A DNA stretch of 44,492 bases from Gammaproteobacteria bacterium UBA4421 (GCA_002389675.1 DGQF01000029.1:1042-45533); one strand, 5' to 3'. Positions 9,704 to 18,871 are shown, counted from the stretch's first letter. Program-made: numbers and translations. Notes: generated by a model not told the origin, from the sequence alone.

Positions 9704-10138
9704 ATGAAAACGGTAAGCATGCGTGACCAAGACGTAGAACGGTCATGGTGGTTGATAGACGCAGAGAACCAGACGTTAGGTCGGCTGGCCACTGAAGTAG
9801 CCCGTCGATTGCGCGGTAAGCACAAAGCTGAATATACCCCACACGTAGATACTGGGGACTTTATTGTGGTTGTCAACGCAGACAAGGTTCGAGTTACGGG
9901 CAATAAAGAAAACGGAAAAATTTACTGGCGCCACAGTGGTTATCCCGGTGGTATTCGCGGTACGAGCGTTTCGGATATGCGTAAAACGCACCCGGAGCGA
10001 ATTATTGAGAAAGCAGTGAAGGGTATGCTGCCGAGGAATCCCCTTGGGCGTGCAATGTATCGAAAATTAAAAGTTTACGCAGGCGCTGAGCATCCTCACG
10101 CAGCCCAGCAACCTGCCAATTTGGAGCTTCCGGCATGA
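9704..10138 (+). CDS. rplM: 50S ribosomal protein L13
   Basis: L13 is a 23S rRNA-binding protein needed early in large-subunit assembly. The 144-residue frame begins M-K-T and contains [35 protein letters not shown] and [11 protein letters not shown], all classic L13 segments. GAGG lies ten bases before the ATG. The stop overlaps the start of rpsI (ATGATG), the normal coupling of the rplM-rpsI operon. Confidence 0.98.
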   Translation: MKTVSMRDQDVERSWWLIDAENQTLGRLATEVARRLRGKHKAEYTPHVDTGDFIVVVNADKVRVTGNKENGKIYWRHSGYPGGIRGTSVSDMRKTHPERIIEKAVKGMLPRNPLGRAMYRKLKVYAGAEHPHAAQQPANLELPA

Positions 10139-10524
10139 TGGACACCAACTACGGCACCGGCCGACGAAAAACCGCTGCAGCAAGAGTCTTCTTAGGCTCC
10201 GGTGCGGGACAGATCACCGTTAATGCAAAGCCCCTCGACGAGTTTTTTGGGCGCGAAACGTCACGCATGGTGGTTCGTCAACCGTTGGAAGTGGCACAGT
10301 TGACCGACAAACTGGATGTGAAAGTCACCGTGCGAGGCGGCGGAGCATCAGGTCAAGCCGGGGCTATTCGCCATGGCATTGCGCGTGCTTTGGTGGACTA
10401 CGATGAGACCCTGCGCGGACCAATGCGTGCGGCTGGATTTCTCACGCGAGACGCTCGTGAAGTCGAGCGTAAGAAAGTTGGCCTGCGTAAAGCACGTAAG
10501 CGCCCACAGTTCTCCAAGCGTTAA
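10135..10524 (+). CDS. rpsI: 30S ribosomal protein S9
   Basis: S9 is a small-subunit head protein whose C-terminal tail reaches the P-site tRNA. The 129-residue protein has [15 protein letters not shown] at the start, [22 protein letters not shown] in the middle and the basic C-terminus [17 protein letters not shown] ending in the conserved K-R. Two adjacent ATG codons (10135 and 10138) could serve as the start; both overlap or touch the rplM stop. Confidence 0.98.
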   Translation: MMDTNYGTGRRKTAAARVFLGSGAGQITVNAKPLDEFFGRETSRMVVRQPLEVAQLTDKLDVKVTVRGGGASGQAGAIRHGIARALVDYDETLRGPMRAAGFLTRDAREVERKKVGLRKARKRPQFSKR

Positions 10525-10536
10525 TTTTTCTCTAAT

Positions 10537-10559
10537 CGGCGTGGCGGGGTTCCACGCCG
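10537..10559 (+). terminator. GC-rich hairpin after rpsI
   Basis: CGGCGTGG at 10537-10544 pairs perfectly with CCACGCCG at 10552-10559, with a 7-base loop, 13 bases after the rpsI stop. A U-tract does not follow, so it is an imperfect terminator and may only protect the mRNA end or attenuate read-through into petABC. Confidence 0.4.
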
Positions 10560-10638
10560 CCGGGTTGTTGTCCACCGGCAACCGACGGTTTGCCTAGGTT
10601 GATTGTCAGGCAGGATTCGGTTCGGTATCCGCGGTTTA

Positions 10639-10647
10639 TGCTACAAT
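10639..10647 (+). promoter_or_regulatory. Extended -10 promoter candidate for petABC
   Basis: TGCTACAAT at 10639-10647 combines the TGN extension with a TACAAT hexamer. The only -35-like match at suitable spacing is poor, as expected for an extended -10 promoter. Transcription would start about 60 bases before the petA start codon. Pattern match only. Confidence 0.4.
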
Positions 10648-10710
10648 GTCGCGGTTTGCGGAAACCCGCATTAACCTCATATTTTTGTTAATTCGATTGG
10701 AGCACCAGCC

Positions 10711-11355
10711 TTGAGCAGTGACGATGCCAGTCATGAGAACTCTGTGACAGCCGCAGGGGATGACGACCAAAATAAAATCAACACAAGCCGACGTTATTTC
10801 TTAATCGGCGCTACTGCGGCCGTCGGTTCGGTAGGCGCGGTCGGCGTAGCGGTGCCGTTCCTCAGCTATTGGAGTCCCAGCGCTAAAGCCAGAGCGATGG
10901 GCGCGCCGGTGAAGATAGATTTCAGCAAATTGTCTCCAGGCGAAATGCTCAGCCCGATCCAGGCGTGGCGCGGCAAGCCGATTTTCATTGTTTATCGGGA
11001 CGAAGCTGCGGTGGCCTCGTTGGCCGATCAGTCTTTAGATCTCGCAGATCCTAATTCCGACAATCCGGAACAGCAGCCTGAATTTGCCAAAAACCCAACG
11101 CGTTCCATGCGACCAGAGATCGGTATCTATGTGGGAATCTGTACGCATTTAGGTTGCTCACCGAAATACGTCGAAGCCGATAATTTCGCTGATTCCCGAT
11201 TTGGGGGGTTCTTTTGTCCGTGTCACGGGTCTAAGTTTGATCTGGCTGGCCGCGTTGGCACTGGATATCCGGCGCCGGATAACTTACCGGTGCCCCCGTA
11301 TCGATTTGAGTCGGATACTGTTGTGGTGATAGGTGAAGAAGGGGGGACAGCGTAA
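10711..11355 (+). CDS. petA: Ubiquinol-cytochrome c reductase Rieske iron-sulfur subunit
   Basis: This is the Rieske [2Fe-2S] subunit of the cytochrome bc1 complex; it moves electrons from ubiquinol at the Qo site to cytochrome c1. Cluster ligands are C144 and H146 in CTHLGC (144-149) and C169 and H172 in CPCHGS (169-174), with C149 and C171 as the disulfide pair. A twin-arginine signal-anchor is present: SRRYFLIG at 26-33 followed by a hydrophobic helix. The TTG start gives 214 residues. The stop overlaps petB by one base (TAATG). Confidence 0.97.
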   Translation: MSSDDASHENSVTAAGDDDQNKINTSRRYFLIGATAAVGSVGAVGVAVPFLSYWSPSAKARAMGAPVKIDFSKLSPGEMLSPIQAWRGKPIFIVYRDEAAVASLADQSLDLADPNSDNPEQQPEFAKNPTRSMRPEIGIYVGICTHLGCSPKYVEADNFADSRFGGFFCPCHGSKFDLAGRVGTGYPAPDNLPVPPYRFESDTVVVIGEEGGTA

Positions 11356-12620
11356 TGAAGCCCTCCAACACTCAAGAATCGAAATTCACCAAGTCAATGG
11401 CTTGGCTCGACGCACGGTTTCCGGCAACAGAAACGTTCGAATATCATATGTCGAGGTACTACGCGCCGAAGAATTTCAATTTCTTTTATTACTTTGGAAT
11501 TTTGGCGACGGTGATGCTTGTCAACCAGCTGGTGACGGGCATCTGGCTGACTATGAATTATGTACCGACCGGGGCGGGTGCTTTCGCTTCGGTTGAATTT
11601 ATCATGCGAGATGTTGAATACGGTTGGTTGTTGCGTTACCTGCATTCGACCGGCGCCTCTTTTTTCTTCATTGTTGTGTACCTGCACATGTATCGAGCGC
11701 TGATGTACGGTTCTTACCGTGGACCCCGCGAATTACTGTGGTTGATCGGGATGGCAATTTTTGTTGCGCTCATGGCTGAGGGGTTTTTTGGGTATTTGTT
11801 GCCATGGGGCAACATGTCCTATTGGGGGGCTCAAGTGATTGTATCGCTGGTAGGCGCCATACCCTATATAGGCCCGGATCTGATGGAGTGGGTTCGAGGC
11901 GATTTTCTAATGTCTGAAGCGACGCTGAACCGATTTTTTGCCCTGCACGTGATCGCTTTGCCGTTGGTGCTGGTCATGCTTGTGTTTGTGCATTTCGTGG
12001 CGTTGCATCATGTCGGGTCGAACAACCCCGACGGGATCGATATCAAGAAGACAAAGGACAGCAATGGTGTGCCTTTGGATGGAATCCCATTTCACCCTTA
12101 CTACACGGTGCATGATATCCACGCGCTGGTAGTCTTCTTTATCATATTCCTAGGTTTTGTATTTTTTGCGCCGGAGGGTTGGGGATATTTCCTCGAGAAA
12201 CCCAACTTTGAGATGGCTGATCCGTTAAAAACGCCTGAGCATATTGCGCCGGTATGGTACTACACGCCTTTCTACTCCATGTTGCGGGCAGCCACTTATC
12301 CCTTGTTCGGTGTTCCTGCGAAGTTCTGGGGCTTTGTGGTGATGGTCGGGGCAATTATCATTCCTGCAGTATTACCTTGGCTCGACAGAAGCCCGGTAAG
12401 ATCGATGCGCTATAAAGGGATGTGGTCAAAGGTCATGCTCGGTCAGTTTGTTGTTAGCTTTTTCATCCTTGGCTACCTTGGGACGAAGGGGCCGACGGAT
12501 GTCCGCACTGCCGCCGCACAATTCTTCACCATGACTTACTTCGCGTATTTTGTTCTGATGCCGTGGTATACGCGGATCGAAAAGTGCAAACCCGAACCGG
12601 ACAGGGTGACCGCGCGATGA
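11355..12620 (+). CDS. petB: Cytochrome b subunit of the bc1 complex
   Basis: Cytochrome b holds the two b hemes and the Qo and Qi quinone sites of the bc1 complex. The 421-residue protein has eight or so hydrophobic helices. Heme histidines are H97 and H111 in helix B and H198 and H213 in helix D. The Qo motif is PVWY at 299-302 rather than PEWY, the variant I know from beta- and gammaproteobacteria. It is coupled to petA and overlaps petC by four bases. Confidence 0.97.
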   Translation: MKPSNTQESKFTKSMAWLDARFPATETFEYHMSRYYAPKNFNFFYYFGILATVMLVNQLVTGIWLTMNYVPTGAGAFASVEFIMRDVEYGWLLRYLHSTGASFFFIVVYLHMYRALMYGSYRGPRELLWLIGMAIFVALMAEGFFGYLLPWGNMSYWGAQVIVSLVGAIPYIGPDLMEWVRGDFLMSEATLNRFFALHVIALPLVLVMLVFVHFVALHHVGSNNPDGIDIKKTKDSNGVPLDGIPFHPYYTVHDIHALVVFFIIFLGFVFFAPEGWGYFLEKPNFEMADPLKTPEHIAPVWYYTPFYSMLRAATYPLFGVPAKFWGFVVMVGAIIIPAVLPWLDRSPVRSMRYKGMWSKVMLGQFVVSFFILGYLGTKGPTDVRTAAAQFFTMTYFAYFVLMPWYTRIEKCKPEPDRVTAR

Positions 12621-13402
12621 GAAAATTATTGATGATTATGATGCTTTGCGTACCTTCGCTGGTGTGGAGCGCAACGGAAATTAACTGGGATATGGAGGCC
12701 TTTGATCCTAATCTCAAAGACAAGCCGTCGCTGCAAAATGGTATGCGTCTTTACGTTAATTTTTGTTTAGGCTGTCACAGCTTAAAGTTTCAGCGTTACG
12801 AGCGTACCGTAGACTTTTTGGGCATTCCGCACGAAGTCGCATTGGAAAATTTAGTTTTTTCCGATCAGAAAATAGGTGATTTGATCACCACCGCAATGTC
12901 GCCCGAAGGGGCCAAGGCTTGGTTTGGTGCAACGCCCCCGGACCTCACACAAGTGGCCAAAACCCGCGGCGGAGAATGGATCTACAATTACCTCAAGACA
13001 TTTTATAGCGACCCCGCTCGCCCTTTGGGTGTAAATAACAAAGTTTTCCCTAATGTAGGCATGCCGAATGTTCTGGCGGGACTACAGGGCGTCCAGGTAG
13101 AGGCTTGTGTCCAGCGCCCCAAGATAGCTGAAAACGGGGGTGAAATGCGTGATCCACTCATTCCCGGGCTGGCTATCACGGAAGAAAAATGTGGAGAACT
13201 CGTGGTTGAAGATGGTACGGGTCTTTATAGTGCGCAAGAGTTCGACGACGCCATCTACGATCTAACAAATTTTCTTTACTACGTAGCGGAACCTACCCGT
13301 TTAGAGCGGCATAGGACCGGTGTTTTTGTCATACTGTTTTTGATTATCCTGGGCTGTTTCACTTATCTGCTCAATCGAGAGTATTGGAAAGATGTTCACT
13401 GA
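12617..13402 (+). CDS. petC: Cytochrome c1 subunit of the bc1 complex
   Basis: Cytochrome c1 accepts electrons from the Rieske protein and passes them to soluble cytochrome c. I chose the ATG at 12617, which overlaps the petB stop (ATGA) and starts a clear signal peptide (residues 1-18, ending VWSA). The heme c motif is CLGCH at 50-54. A C-terminal hydrophobic anchor lies before the last residues LNREYWKDVH. The frame extends upstream to 12563 inside petB, but that extension would bury the signal peptide. Confidence 0.96.
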   Translation: MRKLLMIMMLCVPSLVWSATEINWDMEAFDPNLKDKPSLQNGMRLYVNFCLGCHSLKFQRYERTVDFLGIPHEVALENLVFSDQKIGDLITTAMSPEGAKAWFGATPPDLTQVAKTRGGEWIYNYLKTFYSDPARPLGVNNKVFPNVGMPNVLAGLQGVQVEACVQRPKIAENGGEMRDPLIPGLAITEEKCGELVVEDGTGLYSAQEFDDAIYDLTNFLYYVAEPTRLERHRTGVFVILFLIILGCFTYLLNREYWKDVH

Positions 13403-13418
13403 CCACGTAGCGGTTGTA

Positions 13419-13440
13419 TGAGGTCGGTTTTCCGATCTCA
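13419..13440 (+). terminator. Hairpin after petC
   Basis: TGAGGTCGG at 13419-13427 pairs with CCGATCTCA at 13432-13440, nine pairs with one G-U, around a TTTT loop. It lies 17 bases after petC. No immediate U-tract follows; T-rich sequence appears about 30 bases later, before sspA. It may act as a weak terminator or 3'-end stabiliser. Confidence 0.4.
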
Positions 13441-13503
13441 GTTAGGGTGCGTGTGGCCGGCGAGTACCTTAATTAATTTTTATTTTTGCCTGAGGTAGCT
13501 GCC

Positions 13504-14139
13504 ATGAGCATAGTTGCGAAACGATCGTCCTCTATGACCCTTTTTTCTGATGCGCGAGATCATTATTCCCACCGGGTGAGGATGGTGCTTGCGGAAAAAG
13601 GGGTGACCGTTGATATCATTGACGTTGAAGAGAACAAAAAGCCAGAGGACTTGGCTGAAATAAACCCTTATAACAGTTTGCCAACGCTGCTCGATAGAGA
13701 TCTGGTGCTGTATGAGGCTAATGTAATTATGGAGTACCTCGACGAGCGGTTTCCGCATCCGCCTCTGTTGCCGGTATACCCTGTACAGCGAGCATTGTCT
13801 CGGTTGTGGATAACGCGAGTAGAAAAAGAGTGGAGTAGCAAACTCGACCTGCTGATGGCGGGCAAGGGGCGAGAAGCGGTGCTCACCAAAGCACGCAAGG
13901 ACCTTAGAGAAAGTATTATCGCAATTGCGCCCATATTTGGGGAACGGCCGTTCTTTATGAATGAAGAGTTTTCCTTGGTCGACTGCTGTGTTGCACCGAT
14001 CTTATGGCGGCTCAAAGAAGTCGGAATTACCCTCCCAGAAAAATCTACGCGTCCGCTATACAAATATATGCAAACAATATTTGAGCGCGATGCTTTTCGC
14101 ATGAGTTTGACCGAGACCGAAATTGAGATGCAAGAGTGA
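13504..14139 (+). CDS. sspA: Stringent starvation protein A
   Basis: SspA is a glutathione-S-transferase-fold protein that binds RNA polymerase and alters promoter use in stationary phase and acid stress. The thioredoxin-like N-terminal half contains SDARDHYSHRVRMVLAEKGV and NPYNSLPTL with DRDLVLYEANVIMEYLDERFPHPPL; the C-terminal half is helical. The frame opens at 13486 (TTG) but the ATG at 13504 is preceded by GAGG at good spacing and gives 211 residues, the normal length. It overlaps sspB by four bases. Confidence 0.95.
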   Translation: MSIVAKRSSSMTLFSDARDHYSHRVRMVLAEKGVTVDIIDVEENKKPEDLAEINPYNSLPTLLDRDLVLYEANVIMEYLDERFPHPPLLPVYPVQRALSRLWITRVEKEWSSKLDLLMAGKGREAVLTKARKDLRESIIAIAPIFGERPFFMNEEFSLVDCCVAPILWRLKEVGITLPEKSTRPLYKYMQTIFERDAFRMSLTETEIEMQE

Positions 14140-14561
14140 AACCCCAGCGCTCTTATTTGGTTAGGGCGTTATATGATTGGGTTTTAGACAATGAAGACTT
14201 ACCTTATGCGCTCGTAGACGCGACTGTTGCGGATGTGAAAGTGCCGCTCGAGCATGTGGAAGATGGCAAGATTGTTCTGAATTTGGGCCCAAATGCGGTG
14301 CGCAACTTAACGTTGGCGCCCGAGTATGTGATGTGTAACGGGCGTTTTGGGGGGCGTGAATTTGAGTTATTTCTGCCCATGGCTTCTATTTTAGCGATCT
14401 ACGGCAGAGATTCTGGCCAAGGTATGGTTTTTCCGGAAGAAGCGTTGCTAGAACCGGTTGCGCGCGGAGAAAACCCTGAACAGACACATTCCAGTGATGA
14501 GGCAGCCAAGAGCGATAATGCCCCAGCTGTGCCAGATAAGCCCACGCTGCGTTTAGTCTAG
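14136..14561 (+). CDS. sspB: ClpXP adaptor protein SspB
   Basis: SspB tethers ssrA-tagged and other substrates to ClpXP for degradation. The substrate-binding domain spans about residues 4-110 (RSYLVRALYDWVLDNEDLPY at the start, FGGREFELFLPMASILAIYGR later). An acidic flexible linker follows, and the protein ends in PTLRLV, which resembles the ClpX-binding tail LRVVK of E. coli SspB. The GTG start lies within the sspA stop. Its end overlaps the end of the opposite-strand gene dolP by nine bases. Confidence 0.94.
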   Translation: MKPQRSYLVRALYDWVLDNEDLPYALVDATVADVKVPLEHVEDGKIVLNLGPNAVRNLTLAPEYVMCNGRFGGREFELFLPMASILAIYGRDSGQGMVFPEEALLEPVARGENPEQTHSSDEAAKSDNAPAVPDKPTLRLV

Positions 14562-15101
14562 ATACTCAAAAACCTTCACAATTTTCTGCACGCCATATGA
14601 CTTTGCGGCCTCTTCCACGGCAATCTCGGCTTGTTCCTTGGTTAGCAAACCCATGAGATAGACCACCCCGTTTTCTGTGACTACTTTAGTTTTGTTGCCG
14701 TAGGCTTCGCTGGAGGCGATTAATCGTGACTTTACCTTCGTGGTGATCCAGCTATCGTTTGTGCGTGCGACCAGCGAAATCGGGCCGCCAACGGTGAGTT
14801 CGTTGTGCACTTTGCGCACACGCTGGACGTTTTGAGTAACTTCTGCGGCTTCCTCGCGCAGGGCTTCTGACGGGACTTGCCCGGCCAGTAATACGACCCC
14901 GTTATACGATACGACAACCAAATGCGAGCCCTTGAATTCTTCGTTGGCGTTAAAAATCTCTCGTTTAACCAAAGGTTCGAGTACCGCATCATCGATGAAT
15001 ACCCCAGCTGTTCGCTTGGCTGGATTGTTCGCACATCCCGCCAGCCCCGTAAACAAGATGATCGCAAAGAGAGATGCTTTTAAGGCTAACAATTTAGGCA
15101 T
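14553..15101 (-). CDS. dolP: Outer-membrane BON-domain lipoprotein DolP
   Basis: DolP (YraP) is an outer-membrane lipoprotein with two BON domains that binds anionic phospholipid at the division site and supports envelope integrity. The chosen ATG at 15101 has GAGG upstream and starts a lipoprotein signal with lipobox L-A-G-C, lipidated C23. BON1 covers about 45-112 (YNGVVLLAGQVPSE) and BON2 about 118-180 (ENGVVYLMGLLTKEQ). The open frame upstream of 15101 lacks a signal sequence. In relatives diaA sits between yraN and dolP; here it does not. Confidence 0.93.
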   Translation of the reverse strand: MPKLLALKASLFAIILFTGLAGCANNPAKRTAGVFIDDAVLEPLVKREIFNANEEFKGSHLVVVSYNGVVLLAGQVPSEALREEAAEVTQNVQRVRKVHNELTVGGPISLVARTNDSWITTKVKSRLIASSEAYGNKTKVVTENGVVYLMGLLTKEQAEIAVEEAAKSYGVQKIVKVFEYLD

Positions 15102-15201
15102 TGTGTTGATCCTCGTTGTTCGTGAATTCAAAGGTTCTAAGGCAATAGTCTGGGGCTTGAACGGGTGTAGCGTCAATGTTGATCGACAAACAATGGGTAG
15201 G

Positions 15202-15582
15202 CTAATGCTCAAAGGCATTGATGATCCATTCCAGATGCTCAACATCCATCGTGCCGTTAATCGCAATAACGTCAAATCGTGCGCATAGGCGTCGATAGGT
15301 GGGATTTATTTGCAGGAAGCGCTCCGCGGCGTTGACTAGGCGCCTGCGCTTGGCCGGCGTAATGCTTTCCTCCGCGCTGCCGTAGCTGCGGCTTCTGCGA
15401 TAGCGAACTTCAATAAATATAATCAGGCTGTGCTGTGTTTGATTCTTCTGCAGCATAATGAGATCGATTTCTCCAACTCTGCAGGAGAAATTTTTCGCGA
15501 TCTTCGTCAGTCCCGCGTTCTTGAGATAGGTCAACGCAAGACGTTCGGCCGCCCGCCCTAATAGCTGAGTTTTCATGGACAA
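15202..15582 (-). CDS. yraN: UPF0102 / YraN family endonuclease-like protein
   Basis: YraN proteins have a restriction-endonuclease-like fold of unclear cellular role. The 126-residue frame shows G-R-x-A-E-R-L-A near the N-terminus, NFSCRVGEIDLIM with the conserved E and D, and the FIEVRYRRSRSYG motif, followed by KRRRLVNAAERFL. These are the family's conserved putative nuclease residues. It starts three bases after lpoA ends and is in the lpoA-yraN-dolP transcription direction. Confidence 0.93.
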   Translation of the reverse strand: MSMKTQLLGRAAERLALTYLKNAGLTKIAKNFSCRVGEIDLIMLQKNQTQHSLIIFIEVRYRRSRSYGSAEESITPAKRRRLVNAAERFLQINPTYRRLCARFDVIAINGTMDVEHLEWIINAFEH

Positions 15583-15585
15583 TTT

Positions 15586-17430
15586 TCATTGAGAGGGTGT
15601 GAGTTTGCCATTGCGCAAGATCCGGCTAAGAGCGAGCTCTCGCCTAAACTTTCCATCATTGTGTAATCGCAGGTTGCCGCTTGCTGCTGCAAATGTAATC
15701 TGCGAATTATGCTCCAGCAGGGGTAGCCATGTTGCTAGGCTATATATGTCGTACCCTAACGCATAGAGTTCACCAAAAGCGTTGTTTTCCAGAGAGAATA
15801 CCGTCGTCAGATTGCGCAGTGCATCGTTGGGCGCTGCGTATAGCGGCATTTCCGTGATTTCGATGCCAGCTAAAGATTCGAGATTTCCACCTCTTGCAGA
15901 CTGCGATGTTGCAAATACAGGCAAATGATTGGCGAAGTGGAAGTTCAAAGCTGGGATCAAGGCTCTGGATTCCACCTGGTTGGTGAACGCAACGATCCCG
16001 TCCAGGTCTGTGCGCGCGCGGGCTAAAAATTCTAGAGGCTGCCCAACAATATTGGCGATCTCGGATTTGCGTGTGTTGCTATCGGCTACCAACATCGCCT
16101 TACCAATGGATGCAGTTAGATCTTTAATGTCTTCAAACGTGGCGATGGTGACATCAAAAGGCCAATGTTTAAGGTATTCAGTCTGGGCTCGAACAGCCCA
16201 TGGCTGTTGGCTGTGCACAACCAGCAGGCGTCTTAGACCGCGAAGTGCCACACTCGATGCTAATGCTTCTGCTTCATCTTCGATGGCAATCCCAAATTGA
16301 AACAGCGGCGCATAGGTTGATGTCGTCATTTCCGGGACTCGATGCTCCTCAGAGGATTCTGTCTGGGAAGACGACAGATAATTCAACACCAGTCGCGGGA
16401 TGCTGGCCGACTCGGTTAACTTGGCAAACTGTTCAACGTTGGATTGAATAAGGGGCCCCACAAGCACATCCATTTGCGCGCGCATCGCTTGCTCATAAAG
16501 CGCTGCCAAAGATGACTGCTGTGTGTCGTAAATCTCAAAAAGCGGCTTGGTGCTGTTCTTTTCCGCCATGTATGCGGCGATTAAGCCATCTCTCACCGCT
16601 CTGCCAGCCGCGCCGTAAGTGCCGCTAAGGGGTAGAAATAAGCCTATTTTGGGTGGTGTGTATGCATCAAGCAGGCGTAACGCTTCCGGCGGATTTGCAC
16701 GCGCGGGGTGGTTTAAGTGACGGTTTTGCCAATCGGTCCAAACGCTAATCTGTGCGGTAACAGAGCTTGCCTGGCGCATCTGTTGGTGCAGTGACCACCA
16801 ACCAAATTGTTCATCGTTGATGAAGGCCGCAGGAGATTGGTGTGCTTGTGTTAAGGCCATCCAGATCTCGTTGTTAAGCTTGGCGGATTGGTTTCCCGCT
16901 GCCTGATCGGTGATCATGCTAAATTGGATCAGTGCATCAGCGCTGCAGGCATAATCTGCGGCGGTTTCGCAAATATTGCTCAGCAAGCGCATGTCTTTCG
17001 CACGCCATGCCTCGAGTTGAGTCAAAGTGTATCTGGCTTGTTCCGTCTGCCCTAAACCAAAGTATGCCGCTGCTCGAAGTCGTGTGGTGCTTGCTTTGCG
17101 CTGTTGGTCTTGAGTTTTGCTGAGCCCCGCGTCTAGCGGTGTCAGTGGTCTGAGCGTTGAGTTTTCGGGTAGTTCGGGCGGTATCTGAGGGCTGGCCAAT
17201 GGGGCTAATGCGTTGAGCCCGTCGCTGTATTTGCCTTCGTTGATGAACAGATCAGCGGCCTGAATACGCAGTTGCGCGCCCTGTGTGTCAGACGCAGTGG
17301 ATTGAGCGCGTTGCAGCAAGGCATAGGCTTGGGCGAGATTGTTTTCTGAGTTTATGGGCTTTTTGGGCGTGCTTTGGCAGGCTGACAGGGTCAGAATGAC
17401 GGCAATTGCAACTAGGGATTGATTGAGCAT
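15586..17430 (-). CDS. lpoA: Outer-membrane lipoprotein LpoA, activator of PBP1A
   Basis: LpoA spans the periplasm from the outer membrane and activates the peptidoglycan synthase PBP1A. The 614-residue protein starts with a short lipoprotein signal ending L-S-A-C with lipidated C18. The N-terminal half (about 30-255) is TPR-like helical sequence; the C-terminal half (about 270-600) is a periplasmic-binding-protein fold beginning KIGLFLPLSGTYGAAGRAVRDG. No other start fits the signal peptide, so the start is well fixed at 17430. Its ATG shares bases with the rsmI start on the other strand. Confidence 0.93.
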   Translation of the reverse strand: MLNQSLVAIAVILTLSACQSTPKKPINSENNLAQAYALLQRAQSTASDTQGAQLRIQAADLFINEGKYSDGLNALAPLASPQIPPELPENSTLRPLTPLDAGLSKTQDQQRKASTTRLRAAAYFGLGQTEQARYTLTQLEAWRAKDMRLLSNICETAADYACSADALIQFSMITDQAAGNQSAKLNNEIWMALTQAHQSPAAFINDEQFGWWSLHQQMRQASSVTAQISVWTDWQNRHLNHPARANPPEALRLLDAYTPPKIGLFLPLSGTYGAAGRAVRDGLIAAYMAEKNSTKPLFEIYDTQQSSLAALYEQAMRAQMDVLVGPLIQSNVEQFAKLTESASIPRLVLNYLSSSQTESSEEHRVPEMTTSTYAPLFQFGIAIEDEAEALASSVALRGLRRLLVVHSQQPWAVRAQTEYLKHWPFDVTIATFEDIKDLTASIGKAMLVADSNTRKSEIANIVGQPLEFLARARTDLDGIVAFTNQVESRALIPALNFHFANHLPVFATSQSARGGNLESLAGIEITEMPLYAAPNDALRNLTTVFSLENNAFGELYALGYDIYSLATWLPLLEHNSQITFAAASGNLRLHNDGKFRRELALSRILRNGKLTPSQ

Positions 17431-18268
17431 GACTGGGCAACTAAATGCGGGGCTCCTCTACGTTGTGGCCACACCTATTGGACATTTGGGAGATCTTTCG
17501 CGTCGAGCAGAAGAAGTCCTTAAGCGGGTGCAGATACTGGCTGCAGAGGATACCAGACGCACGCGAGTGCTGTTAGACCATATCGAGCACCGAGTGCCGG
17601 AGTTGGTCAGTCTGCATGAGCATAATGAAGCACAGATGACCAAAAAACTGATTGAGCGCCTATTGGCAGGGGTGGATGTGGCGGTTGTCTCTGACGCGGG
17701 TACACCCTTAATTAACGATCCCGGTTATGTATTTGTGCGGGCGGCGCATGCGGCAGGTATTAACTTAGTCCCGATTCCAGGGCCCTGTGCAATTACCACC
17801 GTGTTAAGTGTCTGCCCGTTGCCTTGTCATCCGTTCAGTTTTATCGGATTTTTGCCGGCAAAAGCGACTGCTCGCCGTCAACTTCTGGAAAATCGGATGG
17901 CTGAGCCCGATGCGTTGGTTTTTTTGGAGGCGCCGCATCGTATCTTGGAAACCTTATCAGACATATCTCTGCTAACCTCGCGACAGGTAATGATTGGTCG
18001 TGAACTGACAAAAAAATTTGAAACGCTTTTGGTGGGTGAGCCGCGAGCGTTGATCGACCGTTTGGGGGAGCAGCCTAAAGGAGAGTTTACAGTGGTCATT
18101 GAAGCTGCTGCCGCCTCGACGGTTACTCGTGATGCGCAAAGTGTGCTTCGAGTATTACTGCAGGAGCTGCCGCCGTCCAAAGCTGCCAAAATGGCGGCAC
18201 AAATCTGCGAAGTAAAAAAATCGGAGATGTATACCTTGGCCCTAGAGATATCTGGGGCGAAATCTTAA
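17429..18268 (+). CDS. rsmI: 16S rRNA 2'-O-ribose C1402 methyltransferase RsmI
   Basis: RsmI adds the 2'-O-methyl group at C1402 in the decoding centre of 16S rRNA using SAM. The tetrapyrrole-methylase fold is clear from LYVVATPIGHLGDLSRRA, AAEDTRRTRVLLDH, VVSDAGTPLINDPG, IPGPCAITTVLS and FIGFLPAK. The ATG at 17429 gives 279 residues; a TTG at 17423 is also in frame. Either start lies within the first codons of the divergent lpoA. The rsmI promoter must therefore lie inside lpoA. Confidence 0.95.
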   Translation: MTGQLNAGLLYVVATPIGHLGDLSRRAEEVLKRVQILAAEDTRRTRVLLDHIEHRVPELVSLHEHNEAQMTKKLIERLLAGVDVAVVSDAGTPLINDPGYVFVRAAHAAGINLVPIPGPCAITTVLSVCPLPCHPFSFIGFLPAKATARRQLLENRMAEPDALVFLEAPHRILETLSDISLLTSRQVMIGRELTKKFETLLVGEPRALIDRLGEQPKGEFTVVIEAAAASTVTRDAQSVLRVLLQELPPSKAAKMAAQICEVKKSEMYTLALEISGAKS

Positions 18269-18296
18269 TTACTTGATGATTTACATTTACCGGCAC

Positions 18297-18325
18297 TTGT
18301 CTTAGCCGCCGACTCCACCTAACCT
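18297..18325 (+). promoter_or_regulatory. Promoter of rnpB
   Basis: TTGTCT at 18297-18302 and TAACCT at 18320-18325 have exact 17-base spacing, and the -10 ends six bases before the first paired base of the RNase P RNA at 18332. The geometry fits a transcript starting at the mature 5' end. Confidence 0.65.
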
Positions 18326-18331
18326 AGGCGC

Positions 18332-18681
<350 letters not shown>

Positions 18682-18750
18682 AGCTATTACAGCCCTCTTC
18701 GACATTCCCAAAAGTCGATTTAGTTAAAGTTGTTTCGAGAAAAGAGCCCT

Positions 18751-18775
18751 ACTTATCTGCATATTAACGATAAGT
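18751..18775 (+). terminator. Possible terminator downstream of rnpB
   Basis: ACTTATC at 18751-18757 pairs perfectly with GATAAGT at 18769-18775 around an 11-base loop and is followed by TTGTTTG. The stem is short and AT-rich, so it is a weak candidate. The surrounding 18682-18840 contains no gene that I can see. Confidence 0.3.
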
Positions 18776-18841
18776 TTGTTTGATCGGTTTGACGGGTCAA
18801 AAAATTCCTTATTTTTCCGTAGGTTATGCGGCATTTCGTGC

Positions 18842-18871
18842 TTGACTCGGTGTTGTCTGTATCTGTAGTGT
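18842..18871 (+). promoter_or_regulatory. Promoter of the mraZ / dcw cluster
   Basis: TTGACT at 18842-18847 and TAGTGT at 18866-18871 are 18 bases apart. The predicted start of transcription, near 18878, falls right at the first of three phased MraZ-type repeats, the arrangement expected of an autorepressed mraZ promoter. Confidence 0.55.

Noticed and set aside
15929..16300. 123-residue plus-strand frame inside lpoA
   Set aside because: It overlaps lpoA completely, and lpoA is well supported by its lipobox and domain pattern.
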